8,262 bases of DNA from SVTX01 sp045132775 (GTDB taxonomy: Bacteria > Bacillota > Clostridia > Oscillospirales > CAG-272), in assembly GCA_045132775.1 (NCBI GenBank), contig JBGUSX010000108.1, forward strand, positions 1 through 8,262, given 5' to 3'. The notes beneath the pieces were generated by a model. That model was not told the DNA's origin and searched no databases. It worked only from the letters and a program-made list of their open reading frames with translations. Position 1 is the stretch's first letter; each line of letters opens with the position of its first letter. Below are positions 1 to 6,313 of this stretch, in pieces. The translations under genes were made by a program, and so were the position numbers.

Positions 1-83
1 TTTCGTTGATTTTAAAAGGTTTTCACGGCGGGAGCAATCCCCCGCCCTACATTGTAGACCGTTCGCTAAATCGCAATTTATCA
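1..83. repeat. Right end of a palindromic repeat (copy A, partial)
   Basis: This is the end of an intergenic repeat cut by the window start. It has a GC-rich hairpin (GGCGGG 27-32 with CCCGCC 41-46) and then the terminal sequence GTTCGCTAAATCGCAATTTA (61-80). On the other strand that end reads GATAAATTGCGATTTAGCGAAC in two overlapping parts, which closely resembles the 18-bp terminal palindrome at 4221-4238, 5714-5731 and 8115-8132. The repeat reaches into the stop codon of ddh (81-83). The full length and the exact left end cannot be seen. Confidence 0.6.
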
Positions 84-1064
84 AAGCAACATTTTCACAA
101 GCTCTTCTCTTGATTTGGGCGAGAGGTAGACGGGTGGGACATCAAAGACGGTCTTACATCCGAAATTTCCCTCACGGTACATTCTTACGACCGCGCGCGC
201 ATACGCGACGATTACCGATGCTGTAAACTCGGGGTTGGAATCAAGCTTCAGGCTATACTCTATTACGTGCTTGTGCTCACCGTCAATACCCGTCTTTCCG
301 CTTCTTATCACAAATCCGCCGTGCGGTATTCCGCTATGGTCGCGCTCCAGCTCCTCCATCGAGATGAAATGTACTGTCGTGTCGTAATCAGCAAAATAAT
401 TGGGCATTTCCTTTATCTCGCGCTCGATGCGGTCGAGGTCTGCACCAGCCTCGGCTACTACAAAGCATTCTCTTGTATGCTTCTCACGTGTGCTGAGCTT
501 GGGTGCCTCCCCCGCTCTTACCGATTGAAGTGCGCTCTCGACAGGTATGGTATACTGCTTTGCGTCAAGCACACCGTCGATCCTTCTTATCGCGTCGGAA
601 TGTCCCTGACTGACTCCTCTGCCCCAGAAGGTATAATCCTCTCCGTCGGGCAAAACCGCGCCTGCGTAGAGGCGGTTGAGCGAAAACATACCCGGGTCCC
701 AGCCGCACGAGATGAGCGCGGTCTTATTTCCCTTTTTCGCCGCGGCATCGACTGCGCCAAGGTGCTCGGGAATGCGCGCGTGCGTGTCAAAGCTGTCTAC
801 AACGCAAAAATGCTCCGCAAGTGCAGGTGTCTGCACGGGAAGGTCGGTCGCACTTCCTCCGCAGAGGATGAGCACGTCTATATCATTCTTATACTTCTCT
901 ATCTCGCTTGCGTGATACACGGGCAGGTTCTCGGTCCTTGTTTTCACTGTTTCGGGGTCGCGGCGCGTGAAAAGCGCGACGAGCTCCATGTCGCTGTTCT
1001 GTCTTATTGCGGACTCGATTCCGCGTCCGAGATTTCCGTAGCCGAATATTCCTACTTTTATCAT
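81..1064 (-). CDS. ddh: meso-diaminopimelate D-dehydrogenase
   Basis: This cytoplasmic enzyme reductively aminates L-2-amino-6-oxopimelate (tetrahydrodipicolinate) with NADPH and ammonia to meso-diaminopimelate. It bypasses the succinylase/acetylase steps of the lysine and peptidoglycan pathway. The 327-residue length fits the family (about 320-330). Visible motifs are the N-terminal Rossmann loop GYGNLGRG (8-15), the Arg pair 34-35 after the second strand that suits NADP(H), the signature GWDPGMFS (121-128), SQGHSDA (152-158) and a C-terminal helix around 274-292. The ATG at 1064 is preceded by AGAGG (1073-1077) at 8-nt spacing. The gene is transcribed divergently from deoC and appears monocistronic within the window. 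Its TGA stop lies in the end of repeat copy A, so the last codons abut the repeat. The family assignment is firm; the pathway role is inferred from the family. Confidence 0.95.
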   Translation of the reverse strand: MIKVGIFGYGNLGRGIESAIRQNSDMELVALFTRRDPETVKTRTENLPVYHASEIEKYKNDIDVLILCGGSATDLPVQTPALAEHFCVVDSFDTHARIPEHLGAVDAAAKKGNKTALISCGWDPGMFSLNRLYAGAVLPDGEDYTFWGRGVSQGHSDAIRRIDGVLDAKQYTIPVESALQSVRAGEAPKLSTREKHTRECFVVAEAGADLDRIEREIKEMPNYFADYDTTVHFISMEELERDHSGIPHGGFVIRSGKTGIDGEHKHVIEYSLKLDSNPEFTASVIVAYARAVVRMYREGNFGCKTVFDVPPVYLSPKSREELVKMLL

Positions 1065-1072
1065 TTTGTTAA

Positions 1073-1126
1073 CCTCTTTTTTCGGATGGATACCTGTATT
1101 ATATCACACGGGAGCTTTAAATGCAA
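1073..1126 (-). promoter_or_regulatory. ddh promoter and ribosome binding site
   Basis: On the minus strand there is a consensus -10 TATAAT (1098-1103) with an extended TGN just upstream (1104-1106). A weak -35, TTGCAT (1121-1126), lies at 17-nt spacing. AGAGG (1073-1077) lies 8 nt before the ATG. The -10 and the ribosome site are clear, but the -35 matches only in its TTG half. Confidence 0.6.
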
Positions 1127-1169
1127 TTACTCGTTTGAAATTTTTTATCACGGTAAAATAATTTGTGCG

Positions 1170-1190
1170 TTTCGCAAAAGGTTTGCGAAA
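1170..1190. promoter_or_regulatory. Inverted repeat, candidate operator upstream of deoC
   Basis: A perfect 9-bp inverted repeat, TTTCGCAAA and TTTGCGAAA separated by AGG, ends 5 bp before the -35 box of the deoC promoter in the divergent ddh-deoC region. Its placement suits a regulator of the deo operon, whose genes are often repressed by nucleoside- or deoxyribose-phosphate-responsive proteins. No regulator gene is in the window, so the function is inference. It could also be a simple hairpin-type repeat, since TTTCGC/GCGAAA recurs at 7701-7715. Confidence 0.4.
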
Positions 1191-1195
1191 ATATC

Positions 1196-1259
1196 TTGAT
1201 TTTTTTGGATAAAAATGTTATAATACAATGAATGGAAATATTAACTTCATAAAGGAGAC
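1196..1259 (+). promoter_or_regulatory. deo operon promoter and deoC ribosome binding site
   Basis: The -35 is TTGATT (1196-1201), followed by a 17-nt spacer and the -10 TATAAT (1219-1224). An extended TGT lies directly before the -10 (1216-1218). Transcription would start near 1231, giving a leader of about 36 nt. AAAGGAGA (1252-1259) is 7 nt before the ATG at 1267. This rules out the in-frame ATG at 1228, which lies at the predicted transcript start and has no ribosome site. Confidence 0.8.
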
Positions 1260-1266
1260 AATAAAA

Positions 1267-1938
1267 ATGGATAACAATCAGAAGATTCTTTCGGTCTGCG
1301 ACCACACCCTTCTTGCGCAAAATGCTACCTGGGAGCAGATCCGCGCTATTTGCGATGACGGTATGAAATACAAAACTGCAAGCGTTTGCATCCCCCCCGT
1401 TTTTGTCGGACGTGCCAAAGAATACGTTGGCGACAAGCTCGCTATCTGTACCGTTATCGGCTTCCCCAACGGCTACAACTCCACCGCTGTCAAGGTTTTT
1501 GAGACTCTTGACGCTATTGAGGCAGGTGCTGACGAGATCGATATGGTCATCAATATCGGTGAGCTTAAGGCTAAAAATTACGATTATCTGCTCAGCGAGA
1601 TCAAGGCTATAAAAGAGGCTTGCGGAGACAAGATCCTTAAGGTCATTATCGAGACCTGTCTGCTTACTGACGAAGAGAAGATCAAAATGTGCGAGATCGT
1701 CGGTGCGTCGGGTGCGGACTACATTAAGACCTCGACCGGCTTCTCGACCGCGGGTGCTACCCGTGAGGATGTTAAGCTCATGCGCGAAAACTCCCCCGCT
1801 CACGTTAAGGTGAAGGCGGCGGGCGGTATCGCTTCTCTTGAGGATGCCGCTGACTTTATGGCTCTCGGTGCCGACCGTCTCGGTACAAGCCGCGTAGTCA
1901 AGATCATCAAACAGACCGACACAGGCGCAGGATACTGA
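1267..1938 (+). CDS. deoC: Deoxyribose-phosphate aldolase
   Basis: This class I aldolase cleaves 2-deoxy-D-ribose-5-phosphate to acetaldehyde and glyceraldehyde-3-phosphate, the last step of deoxynucleoside catabolism. At 223 residues it has the usual length of the short bacterial form. The TIM-barrel motifs are in order: CDHTLL (11-16), the GFPNG loop (65-69), DEIDMVINIG with the proton-relay Asp92, YIKTSTGFS with the Schiff-base Lys154, and VKAAGGI with the second active-site Lys183. The start at 1267 is chosen for its AAAGGAGA site. The gene is first in a plus-strand operon with deoD 21 bp downstream and deoB after that, which together make up the complete route from nucleoside to glycolytic intermediate. 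All catalytic residues are present and nothing looks damaged. Confidence 0.97.
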   Translation: MDNNQKILSVCDHTLLAQNATWEQIRAICDDGMKYKTASVCIPPVFVGRAKEYVGDKLAICTVIGFPNGYNSTAVKVFETLDAIEAGADEIDMVINIGELKAKNYDYLLSEIKAIKEACGDKILKVIIETCLLTDEEKIKMCEIVGASGADYIKTSTGFSTAGATREDVKLMRENSPAHVKVKAAGGIASLEDAADFMALGADRLGTSRVVKIIKQTDTGAGY

Positions 1939-1959
1939 TATTAAAAAGGAGATTTTATT

Positions 1960-2673
1960 ATGCCAATTCCAACCGCTCACATAGCTTGTAAAAAAGAGGA
2001 TTTCGCAAAGACCGTGCTTATGCCCGGTGACCCCCTCCGCTCTAAATTCATTGCCGAGACCTACCTTGACGATGCCGTTCTCGTAAACAATATCCGCGGC
2101 GTTCAGGGCTACACCGGCTACTACAAGGGCAAAAGAGTCTCTGTAATGGCTTCGGGTATGGGTCAGCCATCAATAGGCATCTATTCCTATGAGCTCTTTA
2201 ATTTCTACGACGTTTCAAGCATCATTCGCGTAGGCTCGTGCGGTGCTTTCCAGCCCGAGCTCAAGCCCTGCGATATCGTCGTTGCGATGGGTGCTTGCAC
2301 CAACTCCAACTTCGCCGCTCAGTTCGGTCTCAACGGTAATTTCGCGCCTATCGCCGACTTCGGTCTCGTTCGCGCCGCAGCTGATCAGTGCGAGAAAATG
2401 GGTGTTAATTACCGCGTTGGTAACGTTTTCTCTTCCGACATTTTCTACAATGACACATATTCCGATCTTGATTGGAAAAAGCTCGGCGTTCTCGGCGTTG
2501 AAATGGAGGCTGCCGCTCTTTACTGCAATGCCGCTCGCGCGGGCAAAAAGGCTCTTTGCATCTGCTCTGTCAGCGATTGCCTCTACGATATGTCGCTCAA
2601 TATGGACGCAGACAGCCGCCGCACCGCCTTCACTAAAATGATGGAAGTGGCTCTTGAGATCGCTGAAGAATGA
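1960..2673 (+). CDS. deoD: Purine nucleoside phosphorylase, DeoD type
   Basis: This enzyme phosphorolyses purine (deoxy)nucleosides to a free base and (deoxy)ribose-1-phosphate. It belongs to the hexameric, E. coli DeoD-like (NP-I) family, and at 237 residues its length is typical. Family landmarks are His7 near the N-terminus, the phosphate loop MPGDPLR (21-27, with Gly23 and Arg27), Arg46, RVGSCGA (90-96, Arg90 and Ser93), the sugar-binding VEME (180-183), and VSD (204-206), whose Asp206 matches the base-protonating Asp. Arg220 matches the Arg that partners it. AAAGGAG (1945-1951) precedes the ATG at a good distance. It lies 21 bp after deoC in the same operon, and its product is the substrate of DeoB. 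Substrate range (adenosine versus 6-oxopurines) cannot be read from the sequence. Confidence 0.96.
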   Translation: MPIPTAHIACKKEDFAKTVLMPGDPLRSKFIAETYLDDAVLVNNIRGVQGYTGYYKGKRVSVMASGMGQPSIGIYSYELFNFYDVSSIIRVGSCGAFQPELKPCDIVVAMGACTNSNFAAQFGLNGNFAPIADFGLVRAAADQCEKMGVNYRVGNVFSSDIFYNDTYSDLDWKKLGVLGVEMEAAALYCNAARAGKKALCICSVSDCLYDMSLNMDADSRRTAFTKMMEVALEIAEE

Positions 2674-2684
2674 TTTATTAAGAC

Positions 2685-2758
2685 GTGGGGAGGAGGATGA
2701 AAAAGCATCCGCCTCCCCACACCCCACCTCTCCCGAAAACCAAAACATATTTGGTTTT
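2685..2758. other. Two consecutive hairpins in the deoD-deoB gap
   Basis: The 128-bp gap inside the operon holds a 15-bp stem (2685-2699 with 2706-2720, one mismatch, loop AAAAAG). A second, AT-rich 9-bp stem follows (AAAACCAAA 2736-2744 with TTTGGTTTT 2750-2758, loop ACATA). The first has no U-run, so it is not a simple terminator. The second ends in TTTT and could weakly attenuate or stabilise the transcript. TATTAAGACGT just before the first stem is also found in the centre of repeat D (4057-4067), so this may be a relic of the same repeat family. A role in setting the deoB level is inference. Confidence 0.55.
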
Positions 2759-2801
2759 ATATGCGAAAGTGGAATTTTTTGAAAGGTTTTTGATTTTAAT
2801 A

Positions 2802-3941
2802 ATGAAAAAAAGAATATTTTTGATAGTGCTTGACAGCTTTGGCGTGGGTGAGCTCCCCGATGCCTCCGATTTCGGTGACGCAGGAAGTAACACCCTTGGA
2901 GCTTTGCAGGCATCGGGCAGACTTGATTGTCCGAATTTAGAGAAATTAGGTCTATATAACATTAAAAATTGCGCGCGCGGGAAATATATGGCGGTTTCCT
3001 CTCCTCTTGCCGACTTTGGCAGAATGCGTGAGGCTTCGCGCGGCAAGGACACGACTACCGGTCACTGGGAGATCGCGGGTATCGTATCCGAGCAGGCTCT
3101 CCCCACCTACCCCGACGGCTTTCCCGAGGAGGTCATTTCGGAATTCGAGAGACTCTCGGGCAGGGGTATTCTTTGCAACAAGCCATACTCAGGAACCGAG
3201 GTTATAAAGGATTACGGTGAGGAGCATCTCAAGACGGGCAAGCTCATTGTTTACACCTCGGCTGACTCTGTTTTCCAGATCGCCGCGCACGTTGACATAG
3301 TCCCCCTCCCCGAGCTTTACCGCTACTGCGAGATCGCACGCAAGATGCTTCAAGGCAAGCACGGTGTCGGCAGAGTTATCGCTCGTCCCTTTGGTGACGT
3401 TTATCCCTTCAAGCGTCTTTCCGGCAGACACGACTATTCACTTGAGCCGCCCAAGGCTACGATGCTTGATATTCTCAAGGAGCGCGGATATGCGACAATT
3501 TCGGTCGGTAAGATCAACGATATTTTCGCGTCGCGCGGTGTGAGCGAATCAACTCCCACGGCTAACAACACCGAGGGTATGGACGTGACGCTGAAAATCG
3601 CTGACCGTGATTTTTGCGGACTTTGCTTTGTCAATCTCGTTGATTTTGACATGGTTTACGGCCACAGAAACGATATTGAAGGCTACACGAACGCAATAAA
3701 CGAGTTTGACAGACGCTTGGGCGAGCTCCTCGCAAAGATCGGAGACGACGACATGCTCATTATCACCGCCGACCACGGCTGTGATCCCTCGACTCCCTCG
3801 ACAGACCACTCGCGCGAGTATGTTCCGCTCCTGATACTTGACGGCGCAAACTACAATTCGGGTAAGGCATGCGGAAAAGATCTTGGTACTATTCCCTCGT
3901 TTACCTATGTAAGCGAGAGAGTGCTTGATAATTTCAAATAA
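2802..3941 (+). CDS. deoB: Phosphopentomutase
   Basis: This Mn-dependent enzyme of the alkaline-phosphatase superfamily interconverts (deoxy)ribose-1-phosphate and the 5-phosphate, linking DeoD to DeoC. The protein has 379 residues, slightly short of the usual 390-410. Visible metal and catalytic residues are Asp11 in VLDSFGVGELPD, the phosphorylated Thr85 in KDTTTGHWE (82-90), Asp283 and His288 in DFDMVYGHRND, Asp324-His325 in TADHGCD, and His336 in TDHSREY. The start at 2802 is set by the conserved N-terminus MKKRIFLIVLDSFG. The open frame continues upstream but only through the hairpin region, without homology. The ribosome site is poor (AAAGG 2782-2786, 15 nt away). The C-terminal tail after residue 355 lacks the usual RxxFxDxGxT-type ending and reads LGTIPSFTYVSERVL, so the end has diverged. 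Confidence 0.94.
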   Translation: MKKRIFLIVLDSFGVGELPDASDFGDAGSNTLGALQASGRLDCPNLEKLGLYNIKNCARGKYMAVSSPLADFGRMREASRGKDTTTGHWEIAGIVSEQALPTYPDGFPEEVISEFERLSGRGILCNKPYSGTEVIKDYGEEHLKTGKLIVYTSADSVFQIAAHVDIVPLPELYRYCEIARKMLQGKHGVGRVIARPFGDVYPFKRLSGRHDYSLEPPKATMLDILKERGYATISVGKINDIFASRGVSESTPTANNTEGMDVTLKIADRDFCGLCFVNLVDFDMVYGHRNDIEGYTNAINEFDRRLGELLAKIGDDDMLIITADHGCDPSTPSTDHSREYVPLLILDGANYNSGKACGKDLGTIPSFTYVSERVLDNFK

Positions 3942-3983
3942 AAAATTTCACCTCATACACTTTTTGTGTATGAGGTGATTTTT
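3940..3983. terminator. Intrinsic terminator after deoB, possibly bidirectional
   Basis: A perfect 13-bp stem, TCACCTCATACAC (3948-3960) with GTGTATGAGGTGA (3966-3978), closes a TTTTT loop and is followed by TTTTT (3979-3983). An A-run on the 5' side (3940-3945) gives a U-run on the other strand, so it could also stop minus-strand transcripts from the PurF-like gene that read through repeat D. It begins directly at the deoB stop codon. Confidence 0.9.
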
Positions 3984-4240
3984 CAAATTTTGATTTAGCG
4001 AACAGCCTTCTCCAGCGGAGAAGGGGGACCGCGCCAGCGGTGGATGAGGAGGTCGCTATTAAGACGTTCGCCACGGTGGTTCTGTGGATTTTGCCTTGTA
4101 GCACAAGGATTCTTCCGCAACAAAACAAGGCTCACAAAAGACGTGAAAACCACAAAAGGGCGACCTCCTCATCCACCACTTCGTGGTCCCCCTTCCCCGC
4201 TGGGGAAGGCTTAGCACACCGATAAATTGCAATTTATCAA
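3984..4240. repeat. Palindromic MITE-like repeat (copy D) between deoB and the PurF-like gene
   Basis: This repeat fills the 305-bp gap between the convergent genes, and no gene is seen in it. The ends are CAAATTTTGATTTAGCGAAC (3984-4003) and, reading inward from the right, GATAAATTGCAATTTATC (4221-4238, a perfect palindrome). These match the ends of copy B in inverted orientation. Inside are two long arms, 4005-4056 and 4160-4210, of about 52 bp that are reverse complements with a handful of mismatches. They surround a centre containing a CCTTGT/ACAAGG hairpin (4094-4108). The arms differ from those of copies B and C, so the ends are shared but the core is not. No transposase is encoded. Non-autonomous mobility is inference. 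Confidence 0.8.
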
Positions 4241-4246
4241 CTTTTA

Positions 4247-5674
4247 TTATTCTTTGCCGTTCCAGCAGTACGTGCAGAGCTCGTCCTCGTCAAGTCCTAT
4301 CGCCTTGACGATACCCTCGAGCGTCTGGAATTCAAGCGAGGCAAACTTCATATTCTTGCAGATCCTCTCGCGCAACCTTTTGCCGCGCTCGGTCTCGGGA
4401 TCGCTGTATTCTTCAATATAATTAAAGCCTTCCTCGCCCTCAAGCTCGACTATCGTCCTGCGTGCGATGAGCTCCATATCGCTCGTCGATCTCGAGAAAT
4501 TGAGAAACTTGCAACCGTACATTATGGGCGGGCACGCGCTCCTCATGTGGACCTCTTTTGCGCCGTTTGAGTAAAGGAAATCGACCGTTTCCTTGAGCTG
4601 TGTTCCGCGCACGATCGAGTCGTCAACGAAAAGCAGCCTCTTGCCCTCGATAAGCTCGTGGACCGGAATGAGCTTCATTTTAGCAACTTTTTTTCTGTCC
4701 GCCTGCTTTGCCGTTGTAAAGCTTCGCGGCCAGGTAGGCGTATATTTGATAAACGGACGTGCAAAGGGCACCTTGCAGGCGTTCGCGTATCCTATCGCGT
4801 GGGGAGTTCCCGAGTCGGGCACTCCGCAAACGTAATCTATTCCCTCAAGCTTGCCAAGCTTTGCGTCGTTCTCGCAGAGGATACTTCCGTTGCGGCATCG
4901 CATGACCTCAACGTTGACCCCCTCGTAGTTTGCGGTCGGGTAGCCGAAATATGACCAGAGGAACGCGCATATCTTCTTTTTCTTGAGCGGTGCGGAGAGC
5001 TGTTTGATCCCATCCGCGCGGATCTCAACGATCTCACCGGGACCGAGCTCGCGCTCGTCCTCAAAATCAAGCTTCTTGTACGCAAAGGACTCAAAGCTTA
5101 CCGCGTATCCGTCGCGTCCTTTTCCAATGAGAACGGGAAGCCTGCCGTATCTGTCTCGCGCGGCAATGAGAGTTCCGTCCTCCTTAAGAATAAGGACGTT
5201 TGCGGTTCCGTCTATCGATTCCTGCGCAAAACGGATTCCGTCGGCGAAATTGTCCTTTCTGTTGATCAGTGCCGCCATAAGCTCGGTTGAGTTGACGACT
5301 CCCGCGGTCATTGCGTTGAAATGCGCTCCGCTGCTCACCGAAAAGAACTCCTCGATAAGCGCATCCGCGTTATTGATGACCCCGACCGTGCATATCGCAA
5401 ACGCGCCAAGCTTGGAGCGGATGATAAGCGGCTGAGGATCACTGTCGCTGATGCAACCGATCGCGCTCGTGCCGCGCATCTCCGTAAATATGTTTTCAAA
5501 TTTCGTGCGGAAGGGAGAGTTCGATATGTTGTGTATCGAACGCTGAAGTCCGTCCTCGGGGTGATAAGCCGCGAGACCTGCCCTTCTCGTTCCCAGGTGT
5601 GAATGATAGTCCGTGCCGAAAAATACGTCAACGAGACATTCTTTTTTTGATGCGATTCCAAAAAATCCGCCCAT
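4247..5674 (-). CDS. PurF-like amidophosphoribosyltransferase lacking the catalytic cysteine
   Basis: The protein has 475 residues with the two-domain layout of PurF: an N-terminal class II glutaminase domain (about 1-225) and a PRPP phosphoribosyltransferase domain (about 226-475). The PRPP loop VDDSIVRGT (350-358), PDSG (286-289) and PTWPRSF (313-319) are intact. Cysteines 236, 388, 467 and 470 sit where Bacillus-type PurF binds its 4Fe-4S cluster. The protein starts MGGFFG, not MCGIFG, so the N-terminal nucleophile Cys is Gly2. The usual HxRYxT is GCISDSD (73-79), the oxyanion NG is VG (97-98), and the usual SDTE Asp is Ser129. The glutaminase site therefore looks dead. From memory, similar MGGFFG proteins occur in Bacteroidota and Clostridia annotated as PurF. 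An ammonia-dependent or non-purine role is inference. The ribosome site is weak (AGG 5681-5683). Confidence 0.85.
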   Translation of the reverse strand: MGGFFGIASKKECLVDVFFGTDYHSHLGTRRAGLAAYHPEDGLQRSIHNISNSPFRTKFENIFTEMRGTSAIGCISDSDPQPLIIRSKLGAFAICTVGVINNADALIEEFFSVSSGAHFNAMTAGVVNSTELMAALINRKDNFADGIRFAQESIDGTANVLILKEDGTLIAARDRYGRLPVLIGKGRDGYAVSFESFAYKKLDFEDERELGPGEIVEIRADGIKQLSAPLKKKKICAFLWSYFGYPTANYEGVNVEVMRCRNGSILCENDAKLGKLEGIDYVCGVPDSGTPHAIGYANACKVPFARPFIKYTPTWPRSFTTAKQADRKKVAKMKLIPVHELIEGKRLLFVDDSIVRGTQLKETVDFLYSNGAKEVHMRSACPPIMYGCKFLNFSRSTSDMELIARRTIVELEGEEGFNYIEEYSDPETERGKRLRERICKNMKFASLEFQTLEGIVKAIGLDEDELCTYCWNGKE

Positions 5675-5680
5675 TTGTTA

Positions 5681-5717
5681 CCTGCCTTTTTCTGTGTATG
5701 CGTGTGTGTGTATTATA
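5681..5717 (-). promoter_or_regulatory. Candidate -10 and ribosome site of the PurF-like gene
   Basis: On the minus strand TATAAT occupies 5712-5717. It is formed partly by the terminal palindrome of repeat B and partly by flanking DNA. No good -35 is seen at 16-18 nt. AAGGCAGG (5681-5688) gives a modest ribosome site, and a GT-rich stretch (5700-5710) lies between. This is a candidate only. Confidence 0.35.
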
Positions 5718-5980
5718 AATTGCAATTTATAGGTGTGTTTGAATTTTGCAAACGGTTTTAGATTTCTTCACGGCTATAAACCAAACGTCACTTTAAAACC
5801 GTAGGGGAGGCGCTTGCTCCTCCCGCTAACAAACGACAATTAAAACCATATTGCTAAACAATAAAAAAAATCTTTAGATAGGGAGGAGCAAGCACCTCCC
5901 CTACGGACGCAAAGCGAACCCGTAAGGGAAATTTTTAGCCGTGAAATTCAATTTAAACCGTTCGCCAAATCAAAATTTGA
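5714..5980. repeat. Complete palindromic MITE-like repeat (copy B)
   Basis: This repeat takes up most of the non-coding stretch between the PurF-like gene and the small gene at 6069. The left end is TATAAATTGCAATTTATA (5714-5731, a perfect palindrome), and the right end is GTTCGCCAAATCAAAATTTG (5960-5979). Inner arms 5800-5824 and 5881-5905 are reverse complements with one mismatch. Outer arms near 5751-5780 and 5933-5960 also pair. The left 124 bp (5714-5837) align with 8115-8238 with only three mismatches counted by eye. No coding potential was seen. The remaining 5981-6068 holds a small TGCTT/AAGCA hairpin (6003-6015) and nothing else clear. Confidence 0.85.
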
Positions 5981-6068
5981 AAGCTCAAAAATTTACCCAC
6001 AGTGCTTAAAAAGCAGATTTCGGGGAAAGATATTTATGTAACGAATGAATTATTTTCAGAGGTGTTAT

Positions 6069-6308
6069 ATGAATAAAAAAGAAAAGGCCGCAGAGGCGGC
6101 AAAAAAAGAGGAGAGAACCTTCGACCCGGGCACACACCCCGGCGCATATACTACCGATTACGATATGAACAATCTCTCACTTGACACCGTAGACGGCGCG
6201 GATGAGGTCTTCAAAGAAAACATCCCCCAGCCGAAAAAGCCGGCTAACAGCGCAAGTCCCCCCGCGCCCGACCCACCCGTACCCAACCGAGCGCATACCG
6301 CGATGTAA
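6069..6308 (+). CDS. Small hypothetical protein, charged N-terminus and proline-rich tail
   Basis: This protein of 79 residues is not recognised. Residues 1-16 are rich in Lys, Glu and Ala and probably helical. Residues 17-52 are acidic with a DPGTHPGAYTTDYD stretch. Residues 53-75 are proline-rich with scattered Lys. There is no membrane segment, signal peptide or cysteine, so it is probably a soluble, largely disordered cytoplasmic protein. The ATG at 6069 is preferred because CAGAGGTG (6057-6064) lies just before it; an in-frame ATG at 6045 has no ribosome site. It stands alone between repeat B and a strong terminator shared with tyrS, which supports a real transcription unit. Function is unknown, and no promoter could be assigned with confidence. 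Confidence 0.6.
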   Translation: MNKKEKAAEAAKKEERTFDPGTHPGAYTTDYDMNNLSLDTVDGADEVFKENIPQPKKPANSASPPAPDPPVPNRAHTAM

Positions 6309-6313
6309 TATTC

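Noticed and set aside
1101..1107. ATATCAC heptamer in the ddh promoter as part of the heptamer-hairpin system
   Set aside because: It is fully explained by the extended -10 (TGATATAAT on the minus strand) and is not flanked by hairpins.
267..1199. Long plus-strand open frame opposite ddh
   Set aside because: It is a shadow of the firmly identified ddh. Its translation is Cys-rich and resembles no known family. The same holds for the open frames opposite deoC, deoD, deoB, the PurF-like gene and tyrS.
1228..1266. N-terminal extension of deoC to the upstream in-frame ATG
   Set aside because: The ATG at 1228 lies at the predicted transcription start and has no ribosome site. The ATG at 1267 has AAAGGAGA at good spacing and matches the family N-terminus.
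2685..2801. 39-residue N-terminal extension of deoB
   Set aside because: It is encoded by the hairpin region, rich in Pro/Lys, and precedes the conserved MKKRIFLIVLDSFG start.
4005..4225. Short open frames within repeat D
   Set aside because: They follow the palindromic arms, have no ribosome sites, and look like translations of a repeat.
5698..5712. GT dinucleotide tract as a phase-variable repeat
   Set aside because: It has only about five interrupted GT units, too short for likely slippage.
5675..6044. Purine riboswitch ahead of the PurF-like gene
   Set aside because: No guanine- or PRPP/ppGpp-type aptamer core could be recognised; the region is accounted for by repeat B.
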